Positions 49,439 to 60,309 of a stretch of DNA of 64,000 bases are shown one piece after another. Position 1 is the first letter of the stretch, and the number at the start of each line of letters is the position of its first letter. This DNA is from Glandiceps talaboti (lineage: Eukaryota > Hemichordata > Enteropneusta > Spengelidae). Position numbers and translations under genes: made by a program. Location of the stretch: contig NC_135559.1 of the NCBI RefSeq assembly GCF_964340395.1, positions 14,528,759 to 14,592,758 of the forward strand. Reading direction: 5' to 3'. Below the pieces are notes generated by a model. It searched no databases, was not told the origin of the DNA, and saw only the letters and a program-made list of their open reading frames with translations.

Positions 49439-51701
49439 TACAGCAGTACTATTATGTATGGTACTCTGTATGGTACAGCTGTACTACTATTATGTATGGT
49501 ACTCTGTATGGTACAGCTGTACTACTATTATGTATGGTACTCTGTATGGTACAGCTGTACTATTATGTATAGTACTATGTATGGTACAGCTGTACTATTA
49601 TGTATAGTACTCTGTATGGTACAGCTGTACTATTATGTATAGTACTATGTATGGTACAGCTGTACTATTATGTATAGTACTCTGTATGGTACAGCTGTAC
49701 TACTATGTATGGTACTCTGTATGGTACAGCTGTACTACTATGTATGGTACTCTGTATGGTACAGCTGTACTACTATGTATGGTACTCTGTATGGTACAGC
49801 TGTACTACTATGTATGGTACTCTGTATGGTACAGCTGTACTACTATGTATGGTACTCTGTATGGTACAGCTGTACTATTATGTATGGTACTCTGTATGGT
49901 ACAGCTGTACTACTATGTATGGTACTCTGTATGGTACAGCTGTACTACTATGTATAGTACTCTGTATGGTACAGCTGTACTACTATGTATGGTACTCTGT
50001 ATGGTACAGCTGTACTACTATGTATGGTACTCTGTATGGTACAGCTGTACTACTATGTATGGTACTCTGTATGGTACAGCTGTACTACTATGTATGGTAC
50101 TCTGTATGGTACAGCTGTACTATTATGTATGGTACTCTGTATGGTACAGTTGTATCATTATAGTACTATATGTATGGTACAGCTGTACTACTATTATAGT
50201 ACTATGTATGGTACAGCTGTACTACTATGTATGGTACTCTGTATGGTACAGCTGTACTACTATGTATGGTACTCTGTATGGTACAGCTGTACTATTATGT
50301 ATGGTACTCTGTATGGTACAGCTGTACTACTATGTATGGTACTCTGTATGGTACAGCTGTACTACTATGTATGGTACTCTGTATGGTACAGCTGTACTAC
50401 TATGTATGGTACTCTGTATGGTACAGCTGTACTACTATGTATGGTACTCTGTATGGTACAGCTGTACTACTATGTATGGTACTCTGTATGGTACAGCTGT
50501 ACTACTATGTATGGTACTCTGTATGGTACAGCTGTACTACTATGTATGGTACTCTGTATGGTACAGCTGTACTACTATGTATGGTACTCTGTATGGTACA
50601 GCTGTACTACTATGTATGGTACTATGTATGGTACAGCTGTAGTATTATGTATGGTACTCTGTATGGTACAGCTGTACTACTATGTATGGTACTCTGTATG
50701 GTACAGCTGTACTACTATGTATGGTACTCTGTATGGTACAGCTGTACTATTATGTATGGTACTCTGTATGGTACAGCTGTACTACTATGTATGGTACTCT
50801 GTATGGTACAGCTGTACTACTATGTATGGTACTCTGTATGGTACAGTTGTATCATTATAGTACTATGTATGGTACAGCTGTACTACTATTACAGTACTAT
50901 GTATGGTACAGCTGTACTACTATTATAGTACTATGTATGGTACAGCTGTACTACTATGTATACTAGTAGTACTATGTATGGTACAGCTGTACTACTATGT
51001 ATACTAGTAGTACTATGTATGGTACAGCTGTACTACTATTATAGTACTATGTATGGTACAGCTGTACTACTATGTATACTAGTAGTACTATGTATGGTAC
51101 AGCTGTACTACTATGTATACTAGTAGTACTATGTATGGTACAGCTGTACTACTATGTATACTAGTAGTACTATGTATGGTACAGCTGTACTATTATAGTA
51201 CTATGCATGGTACAGCTGTACTACTATTATAGTACTATGTATGGTACAGCTGTACTACTATGTATACTAGTAGTACTATGTATGGTACAGCTGTACTACT
51301 ATGTATACTAGTAGTACTATGTATGGTACAGCTGTACTACTATTATAGTACTATGTATGGTACAGCTGTACTACTATGTATACTAGTAGTACTATGTATG
51401 GTACAGCTGTACTACTATGTATACTAGTAGTACTATGTATGGTACAGCTGTACTATTATAGTACTATGCATGGTACAGCTGTACTACTATTATAGTACTA
51501 TGTATGGTACAGCTGTACTACTATGTATACTAGTAGTACTATGTATGGTACAGCTGTACTACTATGTATACTAGTAGTACTATGTATGGTACAGCTGTAC
51601 TACTATTATAGTACTATGTATGGTACAGCTGTACTACTATTATGTCTAGTACTATGTATGGTACAGCTGTACTACTATGTATACTAGTAGTACTATGTAT
51701 G
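49439..51701. repeat. GTACAGCTGTAC minisatellite, right array
   Basis: Mirror of the left array, with the same total length and the same order of unit types. The TATG at 51698-51701 is one half of the target duplication of the LTR element. The array resumes at 60310. Confidence 0.95.
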
Positions 51702-52651
51702 TGTAACCTACTCCATTTTTCACTTTTTGAGTATAAGGTTTAGTTGTTATTAAGTATACATGTGTCAAGTATTGCTCAGTACAAGCCTGTAACGGAGGGT
51801 TGTGTGACGCCACCAGGTGACAGGGTGGGAGAGGACAACCACGCGTGGGGTCTTGCTACGTCAGCAGATTCCATTAAACTATTTCTTGAGTGAACGGAGA
51901 AACTTTGTTCTCTGCCTGTTATTTGTATTTCCCTCAAGATTTGCCGTAGAATGGTTACTCATCCATCCTACATTAAGTAACAACTCTCTACTTCATTCAC
52001 AGGTATGTTTAGACATTATCTATAGTGTTTATTGTGTAGCATTTTGAACTAGAACTTGATCGTGTGAATTGCCTCCAAAAGTTAGCGACGCCATGCAGTT
52101 CTTACATGTGTTCTATTTATAGCCGTTACACGAGTCAACTGATGCATATTGTAGTTTGAGACACTTTGTACTTGTAACTTTAGCGATACTTTCCAAATGA
52201 TGATTACGAGTTTCTATTTCATTGTAATGAGTACTTTTAGAGCGTCTATTGTATTTTTGCATAGAGTTTCCTGTCAGTTTTGCCAAAATACATTGCCTAG
52301 CATACTGACTGTCTGAATCATTGTACTGTTACACTGCCACCTAGAGGCGAGTCAATTACATAAGTTTGGCACCATTACTTGTATCTTAATTTAGCATATC
52401 TGTACTTATAAGATGAATCAAGTTTATTTTGAGAGAGATTCATTATGTAAAGTCTATATATTATTTTGTCTATTGTATATTTTATTTTAAGCAGATTCCA
52501 TTAAACTATTTCTTGAGTGAACGGAGAAACTTTGTTCTCTGCCTGTTATTTGTATTTCCCTCAAGATTTGCCGTAGAATGGTTACTCATCCATCCTACAT
52601 TAAGTAACAACTCTCTACTTCATTCACAGAGTTCTCTTTAAACTGGTTACA
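51702..52651 (+). repeat. 5' LTR (950 bp) with internal 138-bp duplication
   Basis: Inverted ends are TGTAACC / GGTTACA. A 138-bp block occurs twice, at 51865-52002 and 52492-52629. The first copy is followed by GTATGT and the second preceded by TTTTATTTTAAG, so 52003-52491 has the form of a GT-AG intron between two equal exons. Confidence 0.95.
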
Positions 52652-52656
52652 TAATT

Positions 52657-52674
52657 TGGCGCCCAACGTGGGGC
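52657..52674 (+). promoter_or_regulatory. Primer-binding site
   Basis: TGGCGCCCAACGTGGGGC lies 5 nt after the 5' LTR. It starts with TGG, complementary to a tRNA CCA end. I cannot name the tRNA safely. Confidence 0.8.
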
Positions 52675-53167
52675 CCTAATGCTAAAGTATAGACAAGATA
52701 CTTAAGCTGATGGTGCCTCGATACAGACTGTTGTTAGTTAACTGGAGAACTGGAAGTTTGAATGGTCTATATTAGCAGTACTCCTTTGCTGATGTGTAAA
52801 GCCTGCTGCTACTGACCAAGTGATACTTGCATGATAACCCAGATTCCTATTTTGTGGAGCTGTATTTTGTGGAGCTGTATTACCACTACACTGGAGCTAG
52901 AAGACCAAAAGCTGATGCGATCAAGAAGTCCTGTATCTTTTTAGCTGTTTGTAGCTGAATACTGTGTTAATATTATCAAATTTAAAAAGGACCCTGATAA
53001 ATAGTGACACAGATTTGAACCCTTGCTGCATTTACAACATTGATATAGATTTCTTAGTCATCTAGTGTATGTACAATAATTTTGGTTGAAGTTTGATCTG
53101 TAATATTTTTTTTCTTTGCTACATTTCACCCTTTTGTATAACATTTTAATCATAAGTGAAACTAAAC
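52675..53167 (+). other. Untranslated leader of the retrotransposon
   Basis: About 490 nt between the primer-binding site and the gag start. A short direct repeat (TTTTGTGGAGCTGTATT, twice at 52850-52882) is present. It should contain the packaging signal. Confidence 0.6.
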
Positions 53168-54733
53168 ATGGATACACCACCATGTACACCTAGTCATAAC
53201 CCAATAGACAGTACAGTTTTCATTAAGGGTATTGCTATTAGTGCAACCTCTCAGCAACTGAGAGATTTTTGTTCATCTGCTGGTGAAGTTGTTAGAATAG
53301 AAAGACCATTTGACCCAGAGTTATCATGTAGTAGAGATTATGCATTTTGTCAATTCATTGATATTGCAACAGCGAAAACTGCTCTTGGAATATTGAGTGG
53401 TAAAATGTTTATGGATAAGCAAGTCGAAGTGTCACTTGTCCCATCAAACATGAAGGATGAACTTAGGTATTGTATGTCTCCTATGTATGTTACAAGCCCA
53501 CTCATGATGCCTAGTTATAGACGTAAAACCAAGTCTGTTATAGGTCCTAGCATGTCTACACCTACATTAGACTATGATAATGTAGTAAGTCAAGCAGATC
53601 TCGATCATATGATATCTGTTGTAAGAAAAGCAGGTCATGATGTCACTCCATTGCACAACAATCCCAGTGGTACTTCGAGTAAAACAGGATACAGTGGCCC
53701 ATCAGTGACATGTCCAATGTCTTCTGATCAGTCAAGTGTTATGTTACCTGCATCATTGTTTCAACCACCACGGATTGTCACATTTTCGGGTGATCCTAAA
53801 AACAAGGGTGATTCTGATTTTGAGGCATGGAAGTATGAAGTTGACTGTCTTCTGAGAGATGGATCCCATAGCAGAGAAATTCTTACGACGGCTGTCAGAA
53901 GGTCATTGCGTGGAGAGGCCAGTAAAATAGTCATGCATATGGGTGTTGATACATCAATAGAGGCAATTGTAGAGAAACTAGTTGGTATCTATGGAGTGGT
54001 AGAATCTGGAGCTTCTCTCTTGCAGCAGTTCTACAACAGCAAACAAGAGGAAAGAGAAAGTGTAGCTGCATATGGTTGTCGTTTGGAAGTAGCTATCAAT
54101 AAAGCCAGAGAAAGAGGTGGATTAGCTGCACCAGCTGTAGATGAAGCATTAAAGACTGTCTTCTGGAAGGGTTTATTTGGTGAGCAGATTAAGAATGTAG
54201 CAAGACATAGGTATGATCAAGCCAAGACTTTCGATGAATTACTTCGCATCACAAGAGTAGCTGAACAGGAAGTAAGAGAATCTGCCCTTTATTCTAAGCC
54301 GCCCAGATCAGGCATTACTCACCAGTCTTCAGTTCCTCAGCAGTCTAATGTGACAAAGGTAGCTGATCCCATGGTAAAAGAATTACAACAGAGTGTACAG
54401 TTGTTGACAGCCAAATTAGCAGAGTTAGAGAAAAGAGAGGTACCAACTACAGTGGATGGTCAACAACAGCTGATGGAGTATACAGATGGTGGTAGAGGAA
54501 GGGGAAGAACCAGAACAACTTCACAACGGTCACCTCGTGCACAACAGAGAAGTCCTGATGGAGCAGGTCGTGTTCATGGTAATATTCGCTGCTTCAAGTG
54601 TGGTCAAGATGGTCACATAGCAAGAGGCTGTAGAAACCTTAAAGCTGATAACAACCAGTCAACCACTACTGATAGTACTGCCAGTACTGAATCTTTAAAC
54701 ACCCAAGTGCCTCCACTAGTGGGCAAGTGGTAG
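53168..54733 (+). CDS. gag: Gag: RRM-like domain, PNMA-like capsid, CCHC zinc knuckle (521 aa)
   Basis: The ATG at 53168 has A at -3 and G at +4; the frame also opens four codons upstream but without ATG. Residues ~15-85 look like an RNA-recognition motif: VFIKGI as RNP2 and YAFCQFID as RNP1. Residues ~195-385 (PPRIVTFSGD...FEAWKYEVD, later GVVESGASLLQQFYNSKQEE) follow the capsid pattern of PNMA-family Gag proteins. Residues ~474-487 are CFKCGQDGHIARGC, a C-x2-C-x4-H-x4-C knuckle. Arg/Gly-rich text precedes the knuckle. The stop is TAG 54731-54733. Gag forms the particle and binds RNA. An RRM at the N-terminus is unusual for Ty3/Gypsy but shared with PNMA relatives. Confidence 0.85.
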   Translation: MDTPPCTPSHNPIDSTVFIKGIAISATSQQLRDFCSSAGEVVRIERPFDPELSCSRDYAFCQFIDIATAKTALGILSGKMFMDKQVEVSLVPSNMKDELRYCMSPMYVTSPLMMPSYRRKTKSVIGPSMSTPTLDYDNVVSQADLDHMISVVRKAGHDVTPLHNNPSGTSSKTGYSGPSVTCPMSSDQSSVMLPASLFQPPRIVTFSGDPKNKGDSDFEAWKYEVDCLLRDGSHSREILTTAVRRSLRGEASKIVMHMGVDTSIEAIVEKLVGIYGVVESGASLLQQFYNSKQEERESVAAYGCRLEVAINKARERGGLAAPAVDEALKTVFWKGLFGEQIKNVARHRYDQAKTFDELLRITRVAEQEVRESALYSKPPRSGITHQSSVPQQSNVTKVADPMVKELQQSVQLLTAKLAELEKREVPTTVDGQQQLMEYTDGGRGRGRTRTTSQRSPRAQQRSPDGAGRVHGNIRCFKCGQDGHIARGCRNLKADNNQSTTTDSTASTESLNTQVPPLVGKW

Positions 54734-56637
54734 GCACTAGAGTCAAGAAAGCCCGGAACAACATCATTGTACATAGTCAGTCCGTCCTTGATCGTATTGT
54801 TGGAGATCCTAATGAGGAAGATGCTGTCATAAATGGAGTTCATTGTCGCAGTTTGATTGACACAGGATCACAAGTAACAACTGTTAGTGAGTCATTCTAT
54901 AAGACACATCTTTCATCATCATGCTCCATTCAGCCTATTGAAGATTTGTTAACAATTACAGGTGCACAGGGACAGACAGTCACATTTCTTGGTTATATTG
55001 AAGTAAACATTTCTTTTCCAAGTAGGATCTTTGGTACTGCTAATGGAATGGATGTCCTGGTATTAGTTGTTCTTGATACAGCATACAATAGGGAAGTTCC
55101 CCTCTGTGTTGGTACAAATCTTATCAACTATTGCCGGAGACAGACCAAACAGTATAAAAAGTCAAAGAATGTACAGAGTTTGAGAATATCGGCTGCTGTT
55201 CAAGCTGCATATGACCATCTAGATGCCAGAGAAAAGTTCTGTGGTGAAAATGGCAAGATTGGAGTAGCACGAGCCCAGTTGCGTAGACCAGTACAGATAG
55301 AACCAAACACTATTTTGAACCTGGTTGGTAAGACAAAACCTGGACCAAAGGGTGATGAGTACCTGGTTACTTGTGAGGCTACCAAAAGAAGATTTTCTGG
55401 TAATTTAATTGTCAGCCCCTTGGCAACAAAGTTACAGTGTAATGGTAGAAAAAGTAGATTGCCAGTGCAGGTGCAGAATCTGTCAACCAAGGCAGTGACT
55501 ATTCGTCCTGGTGATGTACTTGGTGAAGTGAGTGCCGTGACTTGGGTTGGATCACCAAACAACTACCAACAGTTAGCAACAGCTACTCCTACTAGTGAAG
55601 TGAACACATCTGACTCTTTGTTGACAGAGATTGATCTTAGTAAGTCTCCACTTACTACATCACAGTGTAAACAAGTCCAAGATTTACTTGCTCGTAAGTC
55701 TGAGATATTCTCCAAACATGACAATGATCTTGGTTTCTGTACAGCTGTGCAACACAGGATTCCTTTGACTGATGACAAACTGGTATGTGAGAGACATCGA
55801 CGTCTACCCCCTGCTATGTATGATGAAGTCAGATCTCTTCTTGAAGGCATGTTGGCATGTGGAGCTATTCGTGAGTCGCATAGTCCATGGGCAGCACCCA
55901 TAGTGCTGGTTAAGAAAAAAGATGGGTCTACTCGCATGTGTATTGATTACAGAAAACTAAATGCTAAGACTATTAGAGACTCTTATGCAATCCCACGGAT
56001 AGAGGAAAGTTTAGAAGCCTTGAAAGGAGCAAAATGGTTCTCGTGTATTGATTTGAAAAGTGGATACTGGCAGATTGGTATGGCGGATGATGACAAATCC
56101 AAAACAGCTTTTACGACACCATTTGGTCACTATGAGTGTAACAGGATGCCTTTTGGTTTAACCAATGCTCCCAGTACTTTCCAGAGGCTCATGGAGAAGT
56201 GTATGGGAAATTATAATTTCAAAATATGTCTTGTTTATTTGGACGATGTGATTATCTTTTCATCTACTTTTGAGGAACACTTGGAGAGGCTTGAAGCAGT
56301 CTTTGACCGTTTACAACAGTATGGCTTGAAAGTGAAAGCTTCCAAATGTCAGTTTTTCCAAAGCAAAGTCAAGTATCTTGGACATGTGGTGTCAGCTGAT
56401 GGTGTGCAGACAGATCCTGACAAGATTGAAGCACTGAAGTCCTGGCCTGTACCCAAGAATGTAGATCAGCTGAGGTCCTTCCTGGGATTTGCTGGGTATT
56501 ATAGGAGATTTGTAAAAGGGTTTTCCCATATCGCTAGACCACTTAACGACTTGACTGTTGGTATGCCATCAAAAAAAGAAGAAAGGACAGAAGAAGACTT
56601 TGAAGCCAGCAAAGCCACCAGAGTTCATTTGGACTGA
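54691..56637 (+). CDS. pol: Pol part 1: aspartic protease and reverse transcriptase
   Basis: Open in the -1 frame relative to gag, from the TGA at 54688-54690 to TGA 56635-56637. Counted from GTG 54727, the protease motif LIDTGSQV lies at residues ~43-50. The reverse transcriptase starts near HRRLPPAMYDEVRSLLEGML, with IDYRKLN, FSCIDLKSGYWQI, MPFGLTNAP and YLDD (504-507), and ends in the connection FLGFAGYYRRFVKGFSHIAR. The last ~20 codons are out of frame: RNase H continues in the +1 frame, so an indel at the A7 run 56571-56577 has split Pol. It is translated only by frameshifting at 54694. Confidence 0.9.
   Translation: MFKHPSASTSGQVVGTRVKKARNNIIVHSQSVLDRIVGDPNEEDAVINGVHCRSLIDTGSQVTTVSESFYKTHLSSSCSIQPIEDLLTITGAQGQTVTFLGYIEVNISFPSRIFGTANGMDVLVLVVLDTAYNREVPLCVGTNLINYCRRQTKQYKKSKNVQSLRISAAVQAAYDHLDAREKFCGENGKIGVARAQLRRPVQIEPNTILNLVGKTKPGPKGDEYLVTCEATKRRFSGNLIVSPLATKLQCNGRKSRLPVQVQNLSTKAVTIRPGDVLGEVSAVTWVGSPNNYQQLATATPTSEVNTSDSLLTEIDLSKSPLTTSQCKQVQDLLARKSEIFSKHDNDLGFCTAVQHRIPLTDDKLVCERHRRLPPAMYDEVRSLLEGMLACGAIRESHSPWAAPIVLVKKKDGSTRMCIDYRKLNAKTIRDSYAIPRIEESLEALKGAKWFSCIDLKSGYWQIGMADDDKSKTAFTTPFGHYECNRMPFGLTNAPSTFQRLMEKCMGNYNFKICLVYLDDVIIFSSTFEEHLERLEAVFDRLQQYGLKVKASKCQFFQSKVKYLGHVVSADGVQTDPDKIEALKSWPVPKNVDQLRSFLGFAGYYRRFVKGFSHIARPLNDLTVGMPSKKEERTEEDFEASKATRVHLD
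54694..54754 (+). promoter_or_regulatory. Programmed -1 ribosomal frameshift signal at the gag-pol overlap
   Basis: The heptamer TTTAAAC at 54694-54700 is in the gag frame as T-TTA-AAC. After a 5-nt spacer follows a stem: AGTGCCT (54706-54712) with AGGCACT (54732-54738) and CCACT (54713-54717) with AGTGG (54726-54730), one bulged T, an 8-nt loop. Loop GGGC (54721-54724) can pair with GCCC at 54751-54754, an H-type pseudoknot. The pol frame is one base back and open from 54691, so one -1 slip makes Gag-Pol. The gag stop lies inside the stem. Confidence 0.8.
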
Positions 56638-59293
56638 CCAGTGTCAAAGGGCATTTGATACCATCATTGAGAAGTTGTCTAACCCGCCTATTCTGGCTTA
56701 TGCAGACTACCATCTACCCTTTGAACTGCACACTGATGCTAGCTATGATGGTCTTGGAGCGGTTCTATATCAGGAACAGGATGGTAAGAAACGAGTGATT
56801 GCCTATGCCAGCCGAGGACTATCACGCAGTGAACGAAATTACCCTGCTCACAAGCTGGAATTTCTTGCACTGAAGTGGGCTGTGACGGAGAAGTTCCATG
56901 ACTATTTATATGGAAACCATTTCAAGGTAATTACTGACAACAACCCTTTGACATATGTAACCACCAGTGCCAAGTTAGATGCCACCGGTCACCGATGGCT
57001 TGCAGCACTTTCCACATACAACTTCAGCCTAGCATATCGTCCAGGTTCTCAGAATGCGGATGCAGATGGTCTTTCACGCAGACCGCACGATGGAAATGAA
57101 GATGATGGACCCAGTGACCATGTGAGACAGTTCATGGAACGGATGGAGGCTAACAGCAATAGAATGTCGTCAGAGTGTGTTGAAGCAGTATGCCAGTCTT
57201 ACCTAGCCAAGACCTCTATTCCATTGGTAGAGTCCGTAAGTGTGAGTGCAACGGCAATTCCTAATACACTAGACAAACCACCACCTTTGCCAGGGAGTGA
57301 GTCATTGCCTACACTGACCAAGGAAGAATGGATAGCTGCTCAACAAAGAGATCCAAGTATCCAACGTGTTGTTATCTTGAAACAGGAAGGAAAGTCTCTA
57401 TCTCGTACTAAGAGACAGAGTGAAAGTGTTGAGGTACAACGTTTATTACATGAATGGGATAAACTATGCTTTAGGAATGGTGTGCTGTACAGAAGTCGAA
57501 CTGTGCACAGGGGAACCAAATCCTACCAGTTGGTACTACCTAGGCAGTACAGGGAAATGGTTTTAAGAGGTGTTCATGACGAGATAGGTCATCTTGGTAA
57601 AGAACGCACCTTAGACTTGGCAAGAGCTAGATTCTTTTGGCCATACATGTCTCGTGATGTTGATGTCAAGATTAAGACTTGTGAGAGATGCACAAGAAGG
57701 AAGATACCACCAGGTACCAGAATTGCTGCCCCGTTGGTTTCCATCAAGACCAGTCAGCCCATGGAATTGGTGTGCATGGATTATTTGACACTGGAGGAGA
57801 GTAAAGGAGGTATAACAAACATCTTAGTCATAACAGATCATTTTACACGTTATGCGGTTGCTATCCCCACCAGTAACCAAACAGCACAGACTACAGCAAA
57901 GCATCTGTTTGATAATTTCATGGTTCACTACGGTTTCCCAGCCAGACTTCATTCTGACCAGGGTCGTAATTTCGAATCAGAGGTTATTCAGCAGCTATGT
58001 AAGATAACTGGAGTTCAGAAGTCTAGAACAACCCCGTATCATCCCCAGGGTAATGGGCAGACCGAACGTTTCAACAGGACGCTTCTGGATATGCTTGGTA
58101 CACTCAGTGAACAACAGAAGAAGGACTGGAAGTCATATGTGAGTTCTCTTGTACATGCTTATAATTGTACTAGAAATGACTCTACACATTTTTCACCATA
58201 CTACTTGATGTTTGGTCGTCACCCTAGACTACCCATAGATGTTTATCTGGGATTGGAGCCTGCAGACAGTATAGAAAACACACATCATGACTATGCAGCC
58301 TTGTTAAGGGATCGTCTAGATTATGCCTATGGGCTAGCATCGGAGGAGTCAACTAGAAAGTCTAAAGATAACAAACGGAGATATGACTGTAAGGTTCGTG
58401 ATTCAGTTCTGGAGCTAGGTGATAGAGTGCTAGTGAAAAATGTCAACATCAGAGGTAAGCACAAGATAGCAGATCGATGGGAGAAAGATGTATTCACTGT
58501 CATCAACAAACCTAATCCTGACATACCAGTGTATGTAGTTCGCCCTGAAACAGGTTCTGGTCGAGAGAGGACACTCCATCGCAATTTGCTGTTGCCATGC
58601 TTTTCTCTGCCCAGACCACCAGACATGAAACCAGCCATTTCCAAAGAAACTGTTAGAACCAGATCAAGAATAAAGACAAGAAGCTACAAAGCAAGTGACA
58701 ACAGCAGTGACGATGATAGTTCTGATAGCTGTGAAGATATTGATTTTGTCCGTGTATCTACTAAGTGTAAACCACATGATGTTAGTTCCCATAAACACAA
58801 GCAATTGTGTGAAGAAGAGAAGATCGAGATCTTAGGTGAGGTAAATCCTAGTAATGTATCTATACGACACCGACACATTGATGAAACCATTCCTATGGAA
58901 GATGTTGAGACACCTTCTGTGACATTGGTTGTGGAGAAAGAGATTCCAACGTCTACAGTGGAAACATCTGTGCAGGATATTACTGCAGAAATGGTGACGT
59001 CTCCAATTCCGGATGCACAGGAAGAAGCTCAACCTGATTGTAGTGTTTATGTTGAAAAGGAAGTACAAGAAGAACCCAACAAGGAACCAGAAAGAGAACC
59101 CTTACGACGATCGAAAAGAACGATTAAACCACCTGATCGCCTTAATTTAACCCAGGTTTGTGTGAAACCAGATTGGATGGTGAAAGCAGACTACTTGTCA
59201 TCTCTAGACTTGTCATCTCTAACACAAGATTTAGGTGAAGAGTCAAAGCATAATGTTTGTAGTGCTATCATTAGTATTGTTTCCAATGGATAA
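56571..59293 (+). CDS. pol: Pol part 2: RNase H and integrase (frame +1 to part 1)
   Basis: No good ATG; the frame opens upstream only to 56558. RNase H: FELHTDASYDGLGAVLY, EFLALKWAV, TDNNPLTYV. Integrase zinc-binding region: H-x4-H (HDEIGH) and CERC. DDE core: D408 (CMDYLT), D467 (LHSDQG), E503 (GQTERF), spacing D-x58-D-x35-E, counted from 56558. After the core, DRWEKDVFTVINKP...PVYVVRPE is GPY/F-like; no chromodomain is seen. The last ~180 residues are acidic, Ser/Glu-rich with a KRTIKPPDRL patch. The stop is TAA 59291-59293. As sequenced it lacks an initiation route. Confidence 0.85.
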
Positions 59294-59345
59294 TCATTGT
59301 ATGTGATGTACACCATTGTAAGTGAATGTCGGGACGCCATTCCAT

Positions 59346-59359
59346 TAAGAGGGGGAGGG
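59346..59359 (+). promoter_or_regulatory. Polypurine tract
   Basis: AAGAGGGGGAGGG directly before the 3' LTR (59360), the expected plus-strand primer. Confidence 0.85.
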
Positions 59360-60309
59360 TGTAACCTACTCCATTTTTCACTTTTTGAGTATAAGGTTTA
59401 GTTGTTATTAAGTATACATGTGTCAAGTATTGCTCAGTACAAGCCTGTAACGGAGGGTTGTGTGACGCCACCAGGTGACAGGGTGGGAGAGGACAACCAC
59501 GCGTGGGGTCTTGCTACGTCAGCAGATTCCATTAAACTATTTCTTGAGTGAACGGAGAAACTTTGTTCTCTGCCTGTTATTTGTATTTCCCTCAAGATTT
59601 GCCGTAGAATGGTTACTCATCCATCCTACATTAAGTAACAACTCTCTACTTCATTCACAGGTATGTTTAGACATTATCTATAGTGTTTATTGTGTAGCAT
59701 TTTGAACTAGAACTTGATCGTGTGAATTGCCTCCAAAAGTTAGCGACGCCATGCAGTTCTTACATGTGTTCTATTTATAGCCGTTACACGAGTCAACTGA
59801 TGCATATTGTAGTTTGAGACACTTTGTACTTGTAACTTTAGCGATACTTTCCAAATGATGATTACGAGTTTCTATTTCATTGTAATGAGTACTTTTAGAG
59901 CGTCTATTGTATTTTTGCATAGAGTTTCCTGTCAGTTTTGCCAAAATACATTGCCTAGCATACTGACTGTCTGAATCATTGTACTGTTACACTGCCACCT
60001 AGAGGCGAGTCAATTACATAAGTTTGGCACCATTACTTGTATCTTAATTTAGCATATCTGTACTTATAAGATGAATCAAGTTTATTTTGAGAGAGATTCA
60101 TTATGTAAAGTCTATATATTATTTTGTCTATTGTATATTTTATTTTAAGCAGATTCCATTAAACTATTTCTTGAGTGAACGGAGAAACTTTGTTCTCTGC
60201 CTGTTATTTGTATTTCCCTCAAGATTTGCCGTAGAATGGTTACTCATCCATCCTACATTAAGTAACAACTCTCTACTTCATTCACAGAGTTCTCTTTAAA
60301 CTGGTTACA
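59360..60309 (+). repeat. 3' LTR (950 bp)
   Basis: Same text as the 5' LTR as far as I compared, including the two 138-bp blocks at 59523-59660 and 60150-60287 and the 12 bp missing from the left-arm LTR. Confidence 0.95.

Larger units (their letters stand above)
45281..55914 (+). repeat. Right arm of the giant palindrome (IR2), 10,634 bp
   Basis: Reverse complement of 33672-44350. Beyond 55914 the right side continues with an uninterrupted pol gene, so the right arm is the parental orientation and the left arm the derived copy. Confidence 0.95.
51702..60309 (+). mobile_element. Ty3/Gypsy LTR retrotransposon, full length 8,608 bp
   Basis: LTRs 51702-52651 and 59360-60309 are both 950 bp and look identical, start TGTAACC and end GGTTACA, and are flanked by TATG (51698-51701 and 60310-60313). 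Order: LTR, primer-binding site, gag, protease-RT-RNase H-integrase, polypurine tract, LTR. Integrase after RNase H and D-x58-D-x35-E spacing place it in Ty3/Gypsy. Identical LTRs mean recent insertion. No env-like gene is evident; the C-terminal tail of Pol is acidic and unrecognised. Confidence 0.95.

Noticed and set aside
51817-52047. 76-codon frame in each LTR
   Set aside because: Lies in the LTR and is disrupted between the two 138-bp blocks; no sign of a protein gene.
59271-59471. Possible env-like gene after pol
   Set aside because: Pol runs to 59293 and the 3' LTR begins at 59360; there is no room and no signal peptide or membrane segment.
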